Assembly: GCA_023436245.1 (NCBI GenBank)
Contig: JAEZJZ010000108.1
Location: 1-54,531 of the forward strand
Length of the DNA stretch: 54,531 nucleotides
Reading direction: 5' to 3'
From: Bacillota bacterium
GTDB taxonomy: Bacteria; Bacillota; UBA994; UBA5500
Made by a program: the position numbers and the translations under genes. Below the pieces are notes generated by a model. The model saw only the letters and a program-made list of their open reading frames with translations. It was not told the origin of the DNA and did not search any database. The stretch's first letter is position 1. Every line of letters begins with the position of its first letter. This document shows positions 16,422 through 24,119 of the stretch, piece by piece.

Positions 16422-17426
16422 CTAGGAGTTAAGCAAGCACTCTTCCAGTAGCTTGTAGGCAGGGCGTGCGCTCGCCTCGTGGTTCAGCAACACGCCGATA
16501 GTGGCCTGCCGCTCTGGGTAATATAGGCTGCGGCAAGATACGCCGCGATCGCCTCCCATCAGGAAGATATGGCGCGCGCTGTCTCCGCTGTCCATTACCC
16601 AGAAACCCAGCCCGTAGTGCAGTTGACCATTGCCTGAGTAGACCTGCGGTGTCCAGACCGCGCTGACAGTCGCCGGAGAGAGAAGTATTCCCCGGGACAA
16701 CGCGCGCCAGAACCTGTCCAGATCTGCGACCGTCGTGTAGATTCCGCCGTCCCCGCCGCCGATGATTGGCACCAGACCCAGATTGCTGATCGTTTGCCCG
16801 CGCTCGTTTGCGGTGTAGCCGATTGCCGTGTTTGGCGGCAGACTGTCCAGGCGATAATACCCGCTTTCATTCATCCCGGCCGGCTTCAGCACGTGTTCCC
16901 TTACGTAGTCGTGGAACCCGCTGCCGAAAACTGCTTCAATGATCAGGGAAAGAACGACGAACGCTCCGTTGTTGTACTTGAACCTAGCCCCAGGCGCATA
17001 CTCCATGCCCTTGTCCACAAGCAGAGGCAGATATGCTTTGGGTTCAGTCAGAACCAGATTCCAGGAGGCGTCGTAAGCAGTATCCTGTTCTTCGTCACAA
17101 TAATCCTCAAAGCCAGAGGTGTGGGTGAGCAGGTGCAGAATGGTGACGTCGCTGTCCATTCTCGGGAAGTATCCCGGCAGAATGGCGGCTACGCGGCTGG
17201 TCAGGGCTATCATGCCACGCTCAACCAACTGCAGGATGGCGACCGCTGTGAACCCCTTGGCGATGGACGCGGTGCCAAATCGCGTCTCCACGCTATTGCG
17301 GATGCCCCGCGGGCGGTCTGCGAAGCCAAAGGCTTCGGAGATGATCGCTCCCCCCTTGACTCTCAAACTACAGACACCGGAAATCTCCATCAGGCTCAGC
17401 CGCTGCCGCACTTCCTCCTGATCCAT
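16422..17426 (-). CDS. Beta-lactamase-fold serine hydrolase
   Basis: A 334-residue protein of the class C beta-lactamase/penicillin-binding-like hydrolase family (Pfam Beta-lactamase). The nucleophile motif SxxK is S54-I-A-K57 in GTASIAKGF and the YxN motif is Y-N-N in RFKYNNGAF. The third, KTG/HxG-type motif is replaced by GGDRG near the C-terminus. Such proteins are esterases, D-amino-acid peptidases or of unknown role and seldom true beta-lactamases. No signal peptide at the chosen start, so cytoplasmic. ATG 17426 follows GGAAGGAG, though 12 bases away. The open frame reaches 17711 but runs through a palindromic repeat, which argues against a longer protein. Confidence 0.82.
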   Translation of the reverse strand: MDQEEVRQRLSLMEISGVCSLRVKGGAIISEAFGFADRPRGIRNSVETRFGTASIAKGFTAVAILQLVERGMIALTSRVAAILPGYFPRMDSDVTILHLLTHTSGFEDYCDEEQDTAYDASWNLVLTEPKAYLPLLVDKGMEYAPGARFKYNNGAFVVLSLIIEAVFGSGFHDYVREHVLKPAGMNESGYYRLDSLPPNTAIGYTANERGQTISNLGLVPIIGGGDGGIYTTVADLDRFWRALSRGILLSPATVSAVWTPQVYSGNGQLHYGLGFWVMDSGDSARHIFLMGGDRGVSCRSLYYPERQATIGVLLNHEASARPAYKLLEECLLNS

Positions 17427-17562
17427 CGTGTGACCCAACTCCTTCCGTACGATGCGATTAACCTGACTGCAATTATAGGCGTCAGCTCTCACTGATGGAT
17501 AGACCAGAGATTCTTCAATCAGTTCTTTCTCTCCAGGCTGTAAAGAGCGAATTTCCTTGTGG

Positions 17563-17680
17563 ATCGTAGCACCACAGCATGCTGTGGTGCCCGGATCTGC
17601 TCGGCATGCCGAGCCTCTACAAGGAAGAAGTGAGCAGTCTCCACGCCGCATCTCTACGCAACGCGAAATGGACCGCCTCA
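17563..17680. repeat. GCATGC palindromic repeat element
   Basis: Two adjacent palindromes, CACCACAGCATGCTGTGGTG (about 17570-17589) and GCTCGGCATGCCGAGC (about 17599-17614), are bracketed by GTAG on the left and CTAC on the right. Nearby AGTCTCC and CTCTACG segments recur at 48.4 kb. It fills much of the 326-base gap between the serine hydrolase and MocR genes; the rest holds no recognised feature. Confidence 0.75.
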
Positions 17681-17752
17681 CGTGCTGTCGCACGGTAGAT
17701 TCTCGATCCACAGAGTACTAGAATGGTTCTAGAAGAGAGTGGGGGTGAGTGT

Positions 17753-19213
17753 GTGCGTATTGCGATTCAGCGGGATGAAGCAGTCCCGGTCTACCGCCAG
17801 ATAGAGGCGCACTTTCGGAAGAGCATTATCTCCGGCGCACTGCCGCCTGGTTCACGCCTGCCCGCCGGTCGCCGCTTGGCGGAGGACCTTGGCGTCAGCC
17901 GCATTACCGTCGAGTCCGCCTATGCCGAACTGGAGGCTGCCGGATTAGTGCAACCCCGGCCAGGCAGTGGCACCTTTGTTTTGCCTGCCTATTCTCTCGC
18001 GCCGCCGCGGTCTGCGCAGTGCGCCTGGCCGAGCTGGCAGCAACAAGTATCCGTTGAAGCCGCTTCCCTGGAGCAGACACCGGCCGAGTTGCTGCAGACC
18101 GGCGGGCACCCGCAGCCCATTTCCTTCGCGGAGGGCGGGGGAGACCCGCAGCTGTTTCCGACGGAGGAGTTTCGCAAGGTGGTGCAGTCAGTGCTGCGCA
18201 CCGACTGCAGCGCTGCCCTGGACTATGGTGACCATCGCGGACTCCCGGCGTTGCGCGAAACCATCGCCGGTGTGTTGGCCAGTCAAGGACTGCAAACGAG
18301 GGCCGAGAATATCCTGATCACTTCCGGATCCCAGCAGGCGATATCGTTGGTTTCTCTGCTCCTGCTGCAGCCGGGAGACAGCGTGGTAGTAGAGGCTCCG
18401 ACTTATGGGCGGGCGCTCGACCTGTTCCGCCTGCGCGGACTAACGCCAATCGCCGTGCCCGTGGATGAAGATGGCCTGCGCGTGGATCTGCTGGCGGACT
18501 GCCTGCGACAGAACCACCCCAAGTTGATCTATGTTATCCCCAACTTTCAGAACCCGAGCGGCGCCTGCTTGAGCAGCCAAAGACGCCGCCAGCTGCTGGC
18601 TCTGGCCGCCGCTCACGACATCCCGGTGCTTGAGGATGACTTCGTCGGTGATTTGCGCTACGAAGGTAACGCCCAGCCTGCCCTGAAGGCATTGGACGAT
18701 GGCGGCCGCGTAATCTACATCAGTACGTTCTCCAAGATGTTGTTGCCTGGACTGCGAGTGGGCTTTGTCGTCGCCGATGGTCCGGTCTACCAGGGGTTGG
18801 CCAGGCAAAAGCAGTTGCACGACCTGGCCAGTTCCAACTTGCTGCAGCACGCCCTCAACTCCTATGTCACCATCGGGCGCTATCAGGCGCACTTGCGCCG
18901 CTCTTGCCGCCTGTACCGCGAGCGATGCGACTGCATGGCAGAGATGCTCCGCCGCCATCTACCCGAGAGCGTAACCTGGCAGACCCCGTCCGGCGGCCTC
19001 TTCTTCTGGTTGCGTCTGCCTGTCGGCATTTCGTCCACCCGCTTGTTGGCGGCGGCCTGCAAGCTGGGTGTGAACTTCGTCCCTGGGGTAAGCTTCTTTC
19101 CCGATTCATCTCTCGGCGAGAGCCACCTGCGCTTGAACTTCGCGGCCCACCCCCCGGCGGCCATTGCGGAAGGAGTGAAACGCTTGGAACAAGCGCTCAA
19201 CGCTATGCTCTAG
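17753..19213 (+). CDS. MocR/PdxR-type regulator (GntR HTH fused to aminotransferase domain)
   Basis: A 486-residue regulator. An N-terminal GntR winged helix (about 5-75; VYRQIEAHFRKSIISGALPPG, LAEDLGVSRITVESAYAELE) is linked to a class I aminotransferase-like domain with the PLP lysine in ISTFSKMLLPGLRVGF. Family members include PdxR (vitamin B6) and GabR. The domain usually binds PLP as a sensor and not as an enzyme. No pdx or gab genes are next to it; the nearest related gene is the class III aminotransferase 2.5 kb away. I start at GTG 17753 behind GGGGGTG (17741-17747); an ATG at 17723 is possible but lacks a ribosome site. Confidence 0.88.
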   Translation: MRIAIQRDEAVPVYRQIEAHFRKSIISGALPPGSRLPAGRRLAEDLGVSRITVESAYAELEAAGLVQPRPGSGTFVLPAYSLAPPRSAQCAWPSWQQQVSVEAASLEQTPAELLQTGGHPQPISFAEGGGDPQLFPTEEFRKVVQSVLRTDCSAALDYGDHRGLPALRETIAGVLASQGLQTRAENILITSGSQQAISLVSLLLLQPGDSVVVEAPTYGRALDLFRLRGLTPIAVPVDEDGLRVDLLADCLRQNHPKLIYVIPNFQNPSGACLSSQRRRQLLALAAAHDIPVLEDDFVGDLRYEGNAQPALKALDDGGRVIYISTFSKMLLPGLRVGFVVADGPVYQGLARQKQLHDLASSNLLQHALNSYVTIGRYQAHLRRSCRLYRERCDCMAEMLRRHLPESVTWQTPSGGLFFWLRLPVGISSTRLLAAACKLGVNFVPGVSFFPDSSLGESHLRLNFAAHPPAAIAEGVKRLEQALNAML

Positions 19214-19247
19214 TTCGCCGCGTCCCTGAAATGTTTACTCTTTGAAC

Positions 19248-19288
19248 GAGCAGCTGCCGCATCATGCGGACGCTGCTCTTTACTTCTT
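19248..19288 (+). terminator. Intrinsic terminator of the MocR gene
   Basis: A stem of GAGCAGC (19248-19254) and GCTGCTC (19272-19278) with an inner CCGCAT/ATGCGG pair is followed by TTTACTTCTT. Confidence 0.85.
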
Positions 19289-19299
19289 AGCGTAGATGC

Positions 19300-19353
19300 T
19301 TGACACGCAACAATTCGTGTCTTATTATACTAAGTACTTAATACAATAACACA
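19300..19353 (+). promoter_or_regulatory. Promoter and operator of the YtrA-like GntR/ABC operon
   Basis: TTGACA (19300-19305), a 17-base spacer and TATTAT (19323-19328) form a consensus promoter. From 19318 to 19353 runs a 36-bp inverted repeat centred on AAGTACTT, with 15 of 18 base pairs matching, covering the -10 box and transcription start. This is where a self-repressing GntR/YtrA regulator would be expected to bind; the adjacent gene encodes exactly such a protein. Confidence 0.8.
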
Positions 19354-19373
19354 TGATAATCGGGGGTGAACGA

Positions 19374-19745
19374 TTGAAACTGAACTTTGACCCGGCGTTG
19401 CCCATCTACACGCAGATCGTCGACGGGGTCAAACGGGAAATCTTCAGCGGCTCGCTGGTCCCGGGCGACAGGATACCGCCGGTGAGGGAACTGGCGATGG
19501 AGCTAGGCGTCAACCCGAACACTCTGCAGCGGGCGATGGTTGAACTGGAAAGAGAAGGACTGTTGTTTGCAGAGCGCACGTCTGGACGTTTCGTTACTAC
19601 TGATGGGGAGTTGATCAGGAAGTTGCGTCAGGATTTGGTCACTGAGCTGGTCAGGGAGTTCTTGCAGGAGATGCGTGCTCTCGGGTGCACCAGCGAGGAA
19701 GTAGAGACGATGATCGCACAGTATAGGGGGAAATGTGATGAGTGA
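19374..19745 (+). CDS. GntR-family regulator, YtrA subfamily
   Basis: A short (123-residue) GntR regulator of the YtrA type: one N-terminal winged helix (FDPALPIYTQIVDGVKREI; PPVRELAMELGVNPNTLQRAM) followed by about 50 residues of helix for dimer formation and no ligand domain. YtrA-type repressors control adjacent ABC exporters, often induced by cell-wall-active antibiotics. I choose TTG 19374 because GGGGGTGA precedes it and YtrA proteins start right at this point; an in-frame ATG at 19353 falls inside the operator. Its last codons overlap the ABC ATPase gene, so the two are coupled. Confidence 0.9.
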   Translation: MKLNFDPALPIYTQIVDGVKREIFSGSLVPGDRIPPVRELAMELGVNPNTLQRAMVELEREGLLFAERTSGRFVTTDGELIRKLRQDLVTELVREFLQEMRALGCTSEEVETMIAQYRGKCDE

Positions 19746-20439
19746 GCAGTTGCTCCGCATTGATGGTGTCAGTAAACGGTATGGCAGGCAGGTGGCTCTG
19801 CATGAGGTGTCCTTCGAGGTGAAACCGGGGCGCATCGCAGGCTTGCTTGGGCCCAACGGCAGTGGCAAGACGACCTTGATCAAGATCATCAATGGGCTTC
19901 TGGCAGACTACAGCGGGACCGTGCAAATCTGCGGCCAACAGCCCGGGGTGGAGACGAAGAAGCTGGTCAGCTACCTACCGGACAAGATGGCCTTGCCGAC
20001 TTGGTTGACGGCACGTGAGGCCGTTGACCTCTACAACAGTTTCTTCGTTGACTTTCAGCCGGCTCGCGCCCGGGAGTTGCTCAGTTCACTGAAGGTGCCG
20101 GAGAGCAAGCGCATCGCTGAGCTTTCCAAGGGAATGCAGGAGAAGCTGCTGCTGGTGCTGACCATGGCTCGGCGCGCCAAACTGTATGTCTTGGATGAGC
20201 CGATTGCAGGGGTTGATCCGGCAGCCCGGGAAGTGATCCTCTCGACCATCCTGGATAACTTCACGGAGGGCAGCTCCATCTTGCTCTCCACGCACATCAT
20301 CTCTGACGTCGAGACGGTGTTCGACGATATTCTCTTCCTGAAGGACGGAGAACTGAATCTGGTGGGCGAGGCGGAGGCGCTGCGCACGCAGCACGCCAAG
20401 TCGATCGACCAGTTGTTTAGGGAGGTATACAGATGCTAG
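19738..20439 (+). CDS. ABC transporter ATPase of the YtrA-controlled operon
   Basis: A 233-residue ATPase with Walker A GPNGSGKTT, a divergent signature (LSKGMQEKL) and Walker B LYVLDEP followed by the H-loop in LSTHI. The size and signature fit YtrB-like ATPases of small ABC-2 exporters. It starts within the end of the GntR gene (ATG 19738; GTG 19735 is possible) behind AGGGGG. It overlaps the following permease gene by 7 bases. The operon of repressor, ATPase and single permease suggests a stress-induced exporter or envelope-protection system, as for ytrABCDEF, but smaller. Confidence 0.9.
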   Translation: MSEQLLRIDGVSKRYGRQVALHEVSFEVKPGRIAGLLGPNGSGKTTLIKIINGLLADYSGTVQICGQQPGVETKKLVSYLPDKMALPTWLTAREAVDLYNSFFVDFQPARARELLSSLKVPESKRIAELSKGMQEKLLLVLTMARRAKLYVLDEPIAGVDPAAREVILSTILDNFTEGSSILLSTHIISDVETVFDDILFLKDGELNLVGEAEALRTQHAKSIDQLFREVYRC

Positions 20440-21182
20440 GAAGGCTGATTAAGCTGGATATCCGGTTTGCCTACAAGAAGTTCCTGATCATGGCCGGTTT
20501 GATGCTGGCCCTCGGTCTGGCCATGCCCTATGTCGGTCAGACCTACCTGCAGGCGGGTGCTGCAGTGGTGTTTGCCGTGGTCATGACCATCATTCCGTTC
20601 ATGTCCGTCTGGCTGATCGTGCAGCACTTTCAGCGCAACCTGTTCGGCTCCGAGGGTTACCTGATGTTTACCCTGCCGGTCAGGGCCACGGAACTGCTGC
20701 TGTCTAAGCTGGTCACCACCGTGATCTGGTTCAATCTGATGATTGTCACAGCGGGAGCGCTGGTCTTCATCCTGTTCCGAGCGGATATCCCGGCAGACTC
20801 GATCCGCAGCCTGCTGAGCTGGGAAGCGCTCAGGGTACTGGCGCATCTGATAGCCAGTATCAACGTGAACATCTTTCCGATCATCCTGGCCATCTTCATG
20901 GGCATCTCGCTTTCCACCGTGGCTGTGCGCAACAAGCGCCTCGGCATTGTCCCGGGTATCGGCGCCGCCTTGGCCGGCATCGGGCCTTTTCTTTGGGCAT
21001 CCGTCAAGCTTTCCGGCTGGAACTTCCTCAACCTGACCGTAAATGGCGCAACAGTGATTGGCAACTCGGAGATTACTCCCATCGCCTCGGAACTGATCAA
21101 CCTGGCCATCTCGTTCGGCTTTGCCGGTCTGTTCTTCCTGGTCACCACGCATGTGATGAGGCACAGGCTTAACCTGGAGTAG
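20433..21182 (+). CDS. ABC-2 type permease of the YtrA-controlled operon
   Basis: A 249-residue membrane protein with about six helices and an N-terminal RLIKLDIRFAYKKFLIMAG segment usual for ABC-2 permeases. The MSVWLIVQHFQRNLFGSEGYLMFTLPV region after the second helix is typical of bacitracin/lantibiotic-type permeases (YLMFTLPV is a frequent family string). The ATG at 20433 overlaps the ATPase gene, with GGGAGG upstream. A weak hairpin with GGCAGGGT/ACCCTGCC arms at 21249-21276 is the only terminator-like structure before uppP. Confidence 0.85.
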   Translation: MLGRLIKLDIRFAYKKFLIMAGLMLALGLAMPYVGQTYLQAGAAVVFAVVMTIIPFMSVWLIVQHFQRNLFGSEGYLMFTLPVRATELLLSKLVTTVIWFNLMIVTAGALVFILFRADIPADSIRSLLSWEALRVLAHLIASINVNIFPIILAIFMGISLSTVAVRNKRLGIVPGIGAALAGIGPFLWASVKLSGWNFLNLTVNGATVIGNSEITPIASELINLAISFGFAGLFFLVTTHVMRHRLNLE

Positions 21183-21327
21183 TCCTTTGTCCGGCTATTG
21201 CCTCGCTTGCATTTGGCCTGAGGCTTGTGCGAAGATGAGATCTGTATCGGCAGGGTCTGCTCCCCGCAACCCTGCCTCACTCTTGCCGGCCATGCGTCGA
21301 AAACATGAGCGAAGGTTGTGATCAGCA

Positions 21328-22149
21328 GTGGTAGAGTTACTCAAGGCTATTTTGCTAGGCATTGTCGAAGGCGTCACCGAGTGGTTGCCAATCAGCAGCA
21401 CCGGCCACATGATCCTGGTAAACGAGCTGCTGCAGTTGAACATGAGCGATGCCTTCCAAGAGATGTTCTTCGTGGTCATCCAGCTCGGGGCAATCCTGGC
21501 TGTGGTGATGCTCTACTGGAAGCGGCTATTGCCTTTCTCCTGGCATCAGGGGCCGCGCGTGGAGCGGGACACCTTGATCATGTGGCTGAAAATCGCCGTC
21601 GCCTGTCTGCCAGCCGCGATTATCGGCATACTTTGGGATGACCAACTGAATGCACTGTTCTATAACTACCAGACGGTGGCGATCAGCCTGATCCTCTTTG
21701 GTCTGTTGTTTCTCTTGGCAGAGAACCGCAATCGGGGCAGGCGGTCAAGCATCAACAGCATTGCCGAGATTACCTGGCAGACCGCTCTGCTCATCGGCAT
21801 CTTTCAGGTGATAGCTGCGGTCTTCCCCGGCACCTCCCGTTCTGGGGCAACGATCGTGGGGGCTCTGCTGATTGGTGTGTCGCGCACGGTAGCCGCCGAG
21901 TTCACCTTCTTCTTGGCTGTGCCCGTGATGTTCGGGGCCAGCGCTCTGAAGCTGCTGCAGTTCGGGCTGGCATTCACCAGGACCGAACTTGTCACCCTGC
22001 TCACAGCCTCAGCCGTCGCATTCTTGGTCTCGCTGCTCAGCATCAAATTGCTGATGGGCTACATCAAACGCCACGACTTTCGCGTATTCGGGTGGTATCG
22101 GATAGTCTTGGGTGCAGTAGTCTTGCTCTATTTCAGTCTCAACCGATAG
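21328..22149 (+). CDS. uppP: Undecaprenyl-diphosphatase UppP (BacA)
   Basis: A 273-residue polytopic membrane phosphatase that recycles undecaprenyl diphosphate to the monophosphate carrier for peptidoglycan synthesis. Both family motifs are present: the N-terminal Glu-rich motif EGVTEWLPISSTGHMI (about 12-27) and the PGTSRSGATI motif. Extra UppP copies give bacitracin resistance. Start GTG 21328 gives the canonical MVELLKAILLGIVEG N-terminus; a GAAGG site lies upstream. It follows the YtrA-type exporter operon, itself of a kind tied to cell-wall antibiotics. Confidence 0.96.
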   Translation: MVELLKAILLGIVEGVTEWLPISSTGHMILVNELLQLNMSDAFQEMFFVVIQLGAILAVVMLYWKRLLPFSWHQGPRVERDTLIMWLKIAVACLPAAIIGILWDDQLNALFYNYQTVAISLILFGLLFLLAENRNRGRRSSINSIAEITWQTALLIGIFQVIAAVFPGTSRSGATIVGALLIGVSRTVAAEFTFFLAVPVMFGASALKLLQFGLAFTRTELVTLLTASAVAFLVSLLSIKLLMGYIKRHDFRVFGWYRIVLGAVVLLYFSLNR

Positions 22150-22160
22150 ATCGATCATGT

Positions 22161-22192
22161 AGCACGGAGGGCATCGGCCCTCCGTGCTTTTC
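22161..22192 (+). terminator. Intrinsic terminator of uppP
   Basis: A 12-bp perfect stem AGCACGGAGGGC / GCCCTCCGTGCT (22161-22172 and 22177-22188) with a tetraloop, followed by TTTTCTG. Confidence 0.92.
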
Positions 22193-22215
22193 TGTTGAAT
22201 CAGAGCAGGTTCATC

Positions 22216-22258
22216 TTGACAGACTAAATGTGTGGATCTACTATGTGCATAAGACATA
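22216..22258 (+). promoter_or_regulatory. Promoter and likely PadR operator
   Basis: TTGACA (22216-22221), a 17-base spacer and TACTAT (22239-22244) form a strong promoter. TATGT-N7-ACATA (22242-22246 and 22254-22258) overlaps the -10 box and start point; ATGT...ACAT half-sites are the known PadR-type pattern. The PadR-like gene begins at 22277. Confidence 0.72.
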
Positions 22259-22276
22259 TAGAGAGGAAGTGATGAT

Positions 22277-22687
22277 ATGTGCGGGCATCGACAGGAACAT
22301 CACCCGCATGCATGTCATTGTCCGAACGCCAGGCTCGAACGTTTCATTGAGCCGTGCATGCTGCTGCTCTTGGCGGAACGTCCGTCTCACGGATACGAGC
22401 TGATCGAACGCCTGGGAAGTAGCGACTTGAGTGTTGATGCTCCTGATCCAGGGCTGGCCTATCGCACGCTTCGTCGACTTGAGGAGCAGGAGATGGTCAC
22501 CTCGACTTGGGAGACCGGCGGGACGGGTCCGGCGCGTAGGCTGTATCAGTTGACGTCCGAGGGTGCAGCTTACCTCGCTGCCTGGAGGCAGCAGATCGAT
22601 CACAATGTGCGGCGGCTGCAGCACTTTCAGCAGCGCCATGACGTACTAATCAACTCGGAAGGAGGAACGAAGGATGAGAGAGCATAA
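22277..22687 (+). CDS. PadR-family regulator with Cys/His-rich N-terminus
   Basis: A 136-residue PadR-type winged-helix repressor. The conserved core is FIEPCMLLLLAERPSHGYELIERL, then a wing segment TWETGGTGPARRLYQLTSEG and a C-terminal helix. PadR proteins normally start near this core. Here 18 extra residues precede it and hold three Cys and five His (C2, H4, H8, H9, H11, C13, H14, C15), a likely metal-binding tail. It is first in an operon with a Cys/His-rich small protein and a two-gene permease, so metal-responsive self-repression is a reasonable inference. The ATG at 22277 has GAGGAAGTGAT upstream. The 3' end overlaps the next gene. Confidence 0.88.
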   Translation: MCGHRQEHHPHACHCPNARLERFIEPCMLLLLAERPSHGYELIERLGSSDLSVDAPDPGLAYRTLRRLEEQEMVTSTWETGGTGPARRLYQLTSEGAAYLAAWRQQIDHNVRRLQHFQQRHDVLINSEGGTKDERA

Positions 22688-22910
22688 CTGCTGTCACGGC
22701 GAGTCCAGAGGGAAAGAGGAGTGCGCCAAACGAGCGGAGAGGATCAGCGCAGAGGCGATGCAGGAGTCGGGTTGCGGATGCGGCAAGCACACTCGCGAGG
22801 CAAATCAGGGAGCTCATGCGCATGTACACGGGCATGAGTGTGGATGTAGCCACCACGAACACGCAGAAGAGCACGACCATCGCGGCAATTGCCAGCGGCA
22901 TAACGGCTAA
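22674..22910 (+). CDS. Small Cys/His-rich protein, putative metal-binding
   Basis: A 78-residue protein with 8 Cys and 13 His (27 percent). The ligands cluster as HNCCH near the start, CGCGKH in the middle and an alternating His stretch (HAHVHGHECGCSHHEH) at 48-63. No signal peptide or membrane segment. It resembles metal-storage or chaperone tails such as those of SlyD or HypB but is a free-standing protein that I cannot assign to a family. The start at 22674 has an excellent AAGGAGG site and lies inside the end of the PadR-like gene, so both are made together. The paired permease genes follow 63 bases later. Confidence 0.75.
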   Translation: MREHNCCHGESRGKEECAKRAERISAEAMQESGCGCGKHTREANQGAHAHVHGHECGCSHHEHAEEHDHRGNCQRHNG

Positions 22911-22973
22911 CTAGCTCGAATGACTGGGGTGCCTCCGGCGCCTCTCTTCATCTGAAGGAGGAAGAGGGACTAG

Positions 22974-23453
22974 ATGTTTTCGACCATCACCTATATCATT
23001 GCCGGCCTAGCGTTGCTCTGGTCATTTGCCAGTGACCGCAAGAAGACGAGGCAAGCCTTGAGGAAGGCCTGGAAGTCATTCAGCAACATGCTACCGGATT
23101 TCTCTGGCATCCTGGCGTTGATCGGCCTGCTACTGACTGTGCTCTCGCCTGGAACTATCTCTGCGATCATGGGTAGCCAGTCCGGTCTGATCGGGATGAT
23201 GCTGGCAGCCGCGCTCGGCGCGGTCACCCTCATTCCCGGGTTTGTGGCCTTTCCGCTCGCTGCTTCCCTGCTCAGCCGGGGCGCTGGTATTCCACAAGTG
23301 GCAGTTTTCGTCTCCACCCTGATGATGGTGGGTGTGGTCACCATGCCATTGGAAAGGAAGCACTTCGGCGTCAAAGCCACTTACCTCCGGAACGGGCTGA
23401 GCTTCGCTTACTCCTTCCTGGTGGCGTTGATCATGGGGGTGGTGGTCAAATGA
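22974..23453 (+). CDS. Half-size permease, first subunit (PF03773-like)
   Basis: A 159-residue membrane protein with about five helices. It resembles one half of the PF03773 permease family (about 300-350 residues in one chain; includes the organoarsenical exporter ArsP). The conserved region reads IPGFVAFPLAASLLSRGA, a helix break with Pro and Gly as in the family's repeated G-x-x-x-P motif, but without the Cys residues used by ArsP. The stop overlaps the start of a second half-size permease, so the pair probably makes one pseudo-symmetric transporter. A GGAGGAAGAGGG site lies before the ATG. Confidence 0.78.
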   Translation: MFSTITYIIAGLALLWSFASDRKKTRQALRKAWKSFSNMLPDFSGILALIGLLLTVLSPGTISAIMGSQSGLIGMMLAAALGAVTLIPGFVAFPLAASLLSRGAGIPQVAVFVSTLMMVGVVTMPLERKHFGVKATYLRNGLSFAYSFLVALIMGVVVK

Positions 23454-23986
23454 AGCTGGTCAGGCGCTATTGGCTGTTTCTGGTGATCATCGCCATCGAC
23501 GTTGCAGTCTGGTTTGCGAATCGCGACTTAGGTGCGAGCATCGGGCGGTTCACGGTGGCCAACTTCCGCGAGATGCTGTTAGTCATCCCGCCCATCTTTG
23601 TGCTGCTCGGTCTGATGGACGTTTGGGTGCCGCGGGAGACGATGATCAAGCTGATGGGACCTGGCTCCGGTCTGCTCGGCACCCTCTTGGCCATCTTTCT
23701 TGGTGCGGCTGCGGCCGGTCCGCTCTATGGGGCTTTCCCTATCGGAGTGACCATGGCCAAGAAGGGCGCCTCCTTGCGCAATGTCTACACTTTTCTCGGA
23801 GCATGGTCAACTTTGAAGATACCGATGTTCCTGTTTGAGTCATCCGCATTGGGTCTGCGCTGGAGCATCACCCGTTGGGTGATCAGCCTGTTCGGCACGG
23901 TGATCATAGCGGCCATCATCGAACGCTCCCTCACCCCGCTAGAGCAGCAACAGTTGGTCGCTCATGCAGTATCTGAGGGCGATTGA
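23450..23986 (+). CDS. Half-size permease, second subunit (PF03773-like)
   Basis: A 178-residue membrane protein with about five helices, the complementary half of the preceding permease. The helix-break motif is GPLYGAFPIGVTMAKKGASL, matching GFVAFPLAASLLSRGAGI of its neighbour and showing that the halves are internal repeats. Its ATG overlaps the upstream stop (ATGA), as expected for subunits needed one to one. The substrate is not known. The operon context (Cys/His-rich small protein and Cys/His-tailed regulator) points to a metal or metalloid. Confidence 0.8.
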   Translation: MKLVRRYWLFLVIIAIDVAVWFANRDLGASIGRFTVANFREMLLVIPPIFVLLGLMDVWVPRETMIKLMGPGSGLLGTLLAIFLGAAAAGPLYGAFPIGVTMAKKGASLRNVYTFLGAWSTLKIPMFLFESSALGLRWSITRWVISLFGTVIIAAIIERSLTPLEQQQLVAHAVSEGD

Positions 23987-24005
23987 ACCGCAACAGACAT
24001 CAAAC

Positions 24006-24046
24006 GGCGGCCTGGCCGATAATCTCGGTCCGGCCGCCTTCTTCTT
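24006..24046 (+). terminator. Intrinsic terminator of the PadR/permease operon
   Basis: GGCGGCC (24006-24012) pairs with GGCCGCC (24032-24038) around an inner CCGA/TCGG stem, followed by TTCTTCTT. It begins 19 bases after the last permease gene. Confidence 0.85.
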
Positions 24047-24119
24047 GGAAAATTTTTCTCCTGCTCGGGTTAAGGTGGAGGAGCTTGTTGCCGATATCTT
24101 CACTAAAGGAGGCGGTAGC

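Noticed and set aside
16794..17495. Plus-strand frame of 233 codons opposite the serine hydrolase
   Set aside because: A shadow; the minus-strand product carries SxxK and YxN motifs.
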